Of a stretch of DNA of 7,750 nucleotides, positions 5,356 to 7,750 are shown piece by piece. This stretch comes from Dehalococcoidia bacterium. Its GTDB lineage: Bacteria > Chloroflexota > Dehalococcoidia > GIF9 > UBA5629. Where the stretch lies: NCBI GenBank assembly GCA_016927965.1, contig JAFGLP010000162.1, positions 1 through 7,750 of the forward strand, in the 5' to 3' direction. Positions within the stretch are counted from its first letter, which is position 1; the number at the start of each line of letters is the position of its first letter. Both the position numbers and the translations under genes were made by a program. Below the pieces are notes generated by a model, which saw only the letters and a list, made by a program, of their open reading frames with translations, made no database searches and was not told the origin of the DNA.

Positions 5356-6370
5356 AAACTCTTATGCCGAAGCCGGCGTGGATATCTCTGCAGCCGATAA
5401 GACCAAGGACCTGATTAAGGGGCTCGTGCGGCCTACATTCGGCCCGGAAGTACTGACTGATATAGGGCATTTCGGGGCCTTTTATAAACTGGATAAATAC
5501 GATGATCCGGTGCTGGTTTCCAGCAGTGACGGCGTCGGTACCAAGCTAAAACTGGCGGTGCTGATGGAAAAGCATGATACGGTGGGCATCGACCTGGTCA
5601 ATCACTGTGTCAACGATATCCTCTGTTGCGGGGCAAGCCCGCTTTTCATGCTGGATTATATCGCCTTGGGTAAACTGCGTCCGCACAAGGTAGCGGCGAT
5701 CGTGACCGGCTTGGCAAAGGCCTGCAGGGAAGTGGGCTGCGCGTTAATAGGCGGCGAGACGGCAGAGATGCCTGGAATGTACAGGTTGGCGGATTATGAC
5801 CTGGCGGGCTTTATCGTAGGCGTGGTGGAGAGGTCAAAGGTCATCAAAGGCGATAAGATCAGCGAAGGCGATATCGTCCTTGCACTGCCTTCCAGCGGCC
5901 TGCATACCAATGGCTATTCACTGGCGCGCAAAATCTTCGGCACTGACCGTGACCCCCTGGCGTTGAAAATATTTTATCCTGAATTAGGCAGGACCCTGGG
6001 CGAAGCCCTGCTGGAGCCTCACCGCTGCTATCATAACGAACTGAAGCCATTCCTGGACGAGATAAACGGCATAGCCCATATAACGGGGGGAGGACTGGTG
6101 GGCAATGTGCCGCGCATATTGCCGGATGGTGTTTCCGTTAAAATAGACCGCTCAACATGGCATGTGCCCCCTGTATTTGAATTAATTCAGAAGAGGGGTT
6201 CGGTCAAGGATGAGGAGATGTTCCATGTCTTTAACATGGGTATTGGGATGGTGATTATCTGCAGGGATGATGCCGGGCTGCTGCAGAGGATGAAAACTGG
6301 CCTGACTGATGCCATTCAGATAGGTCGGATCGTCAAGGCCAGCAGCAGCGAGAGAGTGATTATTCAATAA
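5339..6370 (+). CDS. purM: Phosphoribosylformylglycinamidine cyclo-ligase (AIR synthetase)
   Basis: PurM uses ATP to close the imidazole ring of FGAM to give AIR, the fifth step of purine synthesis. The 343-residue protein has the usual length and the full set of family motifs: YAEAGVD (9-15), the phosphate-binding DGVGTKLK (64-71), GIDLVNHCVNDIL (83-95), GASPLFMLDYI (98-108), GGETAEMPGMY (138-148), LPSSGLHTNGYSLAR (183-197), ITGGGLVGNVPRILP (248-262) and FNMGIGM (298-304). Translation starts at GTG 5339 inside the end of purF, with AAGGAG 5 nt upstream, so synthesis is probably coupled to purF. The purH start follows 9 nt after the stop. I see no missing key residue and no unusual composition. 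Confidence 0.97.
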   Translation: MKSKRKNSYAEAGVDISAADKTKDLIKGLVRPTFGPEVLTDIGHFGAFYKLDKYDDPVLVSSSDGVGTKLKLAVLMEKHDTVGIDLVNHCVNDILCCGASPLFMLDYIALGKLRPHKVAAIVTGLAKACREVGCALIGGETAEMPGMYRLADYDLAGFIVGVVERSKVIKGDKISEGDIVLALPSSGLHTNGYSLARKIFGTDRDPLALKIFYPELGRTLGEALLEPHRCYHNELKPFLDEINGIAHITGGGLVGNVPRILPDGVSVKIDRSTWHVPPVFELIQKRGSVKDEEMFHVFNMGIGMVIICRDDAGLLQRMKTGLTDAIQIGRIVKASSSERVIIQ

Positions 6371-6379
6371 GGGGGTCCT

Positions 6380-7750
6380 ATGAGAGCTATTCTGAGCGTT
6401 TCGAATAAGTCAGGTCTGGTGGATTTTGCCAGGCAGCTTCAGGAACTGAAAGTAGATATTTACAGCACGGGCGGCACCAAGAAGTCATTATCTGAGGCCG
6501 GCCTGAAGATCCACGGCATTTCCGACATCACGGGCTTCCCTGAGATACTGGACGGCCGCGTCAAGACCCTGCATCCCATGGTGCATGGAGGTATCCTGGC
6601 ACGGCGCGATCTTCCCAAGCATATGGAGGAGCTGGATAAGCAAAAGATCGGCCAGATCGACATGGTGGTGGTCAACCTTTACCCGTTCGTTGAGACGGTG
6701 TCGAAGGAGGGCGTAACACTGGAAGATGCCCTGGAGAATATAGATATCGGTGGGCCGACCATGATACGCGCTGCAGCCAAGAATTTCCCGGCGGTGCTGG
6801 TGGTTGTTGATCCTGCTGATTATGATACAGTCATAAGCGCCCTAAAATCCGGCAAAGCTGACATGGCATTGCGCAGGAAGCTGGCTCAGAAGGCATTCCA
6901 GCATGTGGCGCTTTATGATACGGCCATATCACAGTACCTGATGGAGGGAGAGAGGTTCCCCGCAGACCTGACGATTGCACTCAATAAAGTGGCGGGACTG
7001 CGCTACGGTGAAAATCCCCACCAGAGCGCTGCCCTGTACGTGGAGAGGAATGCCGGCCAGAAGCCCTGGGGCATAACACAGGTAAAGCAGCACAGCGGGC
7101 CGGAGCTGTCTTTTAATAATTTCCTTGACCTCGACTCAGCCTGGAATGTGGTAAGCGACTTTGAAGAGCCGGCGGTCGCCATTATCAAACATACCAATCC
7201 CTGCGGTTTGTCGAGCTATAACAACCTGCCGGAAGCCTACCGCAGGGCGCTGGCGGGCGATCCCATCGCTGCTTTCGGCGGCATCGTGGCCGTCAATAAG
7301 CTCATGGAGATCGACCTGGCCACGGAGGTCGATAAGACGCATTTTGACGTAATTGTAGCTGCCGGGTATTCCGACGAAGCGCTGACACTGCTAGGCCGTA
7401 AAAAGAGCCTGAGGCTGGTATCCATGCCGCCGTCCGTGAAACCCCCTGAAGGCAGGACGTTGGAGTTCAGGCCCATTACGGGTGGGTTCCTGGCACAGAT
7501 GAAGGACTACTATACGGACGATGAGTTTAAGCCAAAAGTGGTGAGCAAGCGGGAGCCGACGCAGAAAGAGTGGGACGATCTGTTCTTCGCCTGGAAGACT
7601 GTCAAGCATATTAAATCCAATGGCATCACGCTGGCCAAAGACCGTACGCTGATGGGCATGGGTGCAGGCCAGCCCAACCGCTCAGTGAGTGCACAGATAG
7701 CGCTGGAAAGGGCTGGGGAGAGGTCTAAAGGCTGCGTACTTGGATCGGAT
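6380..7750 (+). CDS. purH: Bifunctional AICAR transformylase / IMP cyclohydrolase (cut by right edge)
   Basis: PurH performs the last two steps to IMP: formylation of AICAR with 10-formyl-tetrahydrofolate, then ring closure. The frame is open for 457 codons to the window edge; full family members have about 510-530, so only roughly the last 55 residues are missing. The N-terminal cyclohydrolase (MGS-like) domain begins RAILSVSNKSGL (2-13), with YSTGGT (28-33), DGRVKTLHP (58-66) and NLYPF (99-103), plus IDIGGPTMIRAAAKN (121-135). The transformylase domain shows LRYGENPHQ (207-215), the catalytic Lys270-His271 pair in IIKHTNPCG (268-276), AAFGGIVAVN (297-306), VKHIKSNGI (408-416; Asn414 is the likely active-site Asn) and GAGQPNR (428-434). 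The ATG has a G-rich ribosome site (AAGGGGG, 6369-6375) 4 nt upstream. It is the third gene of the purFMH operon. Confidence 0.96.
   Translation, partial: MRAILSVSNKSGLVDFARQLQELKVDIYSTGGTKKSLSEAGLKIHGISDITGFPEILDGRVKTLHPMVHGGILARRDLPKHMEELDKQKIGQIDMVVVNLYPFVETVSKEGVTLEDALENIDIGGPTMIRAAAKNFPAVLVVVDPADYDTVISALKSGKADMALRRKLAQKAFQHVALYDTAISQYLMEGERFPADLTIALNKVAGLRYGENPHQSAALYVERNAGQKPWGITQVKQHSGPELSFNNFLDLDSAWNVVSDFEEPAVAIIKHTNPCGLSSYNNLPEAYRRALAGDPIAAFGGIVAVNKLMEIDLATEVDKTHFDVIVAAGYSDEALTLLGRKKSLRLVSMPPSVKPPEGRTLEFRPITGGFLAQMKDYYTDDEFKPKVVSKREPTQKEWDDLFFAWKTVKHIKSNGITLAKDRTLMGMGAGQPNRSVSAQIALERAGERSKGCVLGSD

Overview
The window is a densely packed bacterial chromosome segment with roughly even GC content. 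It has short intergenic gaps, several start/stop overlaps, no mobile elements, no RNA genes and no CRISPR. Every gene that lies wholly inside it reads through without a frameshift. The best-known part is a purine biosynthesis block. Its PurF is of the Bacillus type, with a short propeptide and four Fe-S cysteines, and TlyA and PurH are ordinary bacterial forms. I see nothing that fixes the phylum. The PurF type and general sequence flavour would suit a Chloroflexota (Dehalococcoidia-like) or Firmicutes-like lineage, but this is a weak inference from memory.

Layout. (1) Positions 1-114, minus strand: the first 38 codons of a membrane-anchored protein that runs off the left edge. (2) Positions 115-256: a divergent control region with a promoter on each strand and two inverted repeats. 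(3) Positions 257-1552, plus strand: an MFS transporter of the spinster/anion:cation-symporter type. (4) Positions 1631-3815: a three-gene chain of tlyA (rRNA 2'-O-methyltransferase), a small site-2-protease-like membrane metalloprotease (M50) and a serine alpha/beta hydrolase. The genes are joined by two ATGA overlaps and are almost certainly co-transcribed and translationally coupled. (5) Positions 3816-3924: a regulatory gap with a near-consensus sigma70-type promoter placed very close to the purF start. (6) Positions 3925-7750: purF, purM and purH. purF and purM overlap by 17 nt, purM and purH are 9 nt apart, and purH is cut by the right edge after 457 codons.

How the genes work together. 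PurF makes the first committed intermediate of de novo purine synthesis, PurM closes the imidazole ring of AIR, and PurH carries out the last two steps to IMP. The other pathway genes (purD, purN/T, purL/Q/S, purE/K, purB) are not in the window. The tlyA-M50-hydrolase chain has no established joint function; its tight coupling is the least explained feature. I found no convincing novel multi-gene defence or mobile system. The points most worth a second look are the regulatory architecture at 115-256, the nearly leaderless purF promoter geometry, and the tlyA-M50-hydrolase coupling.
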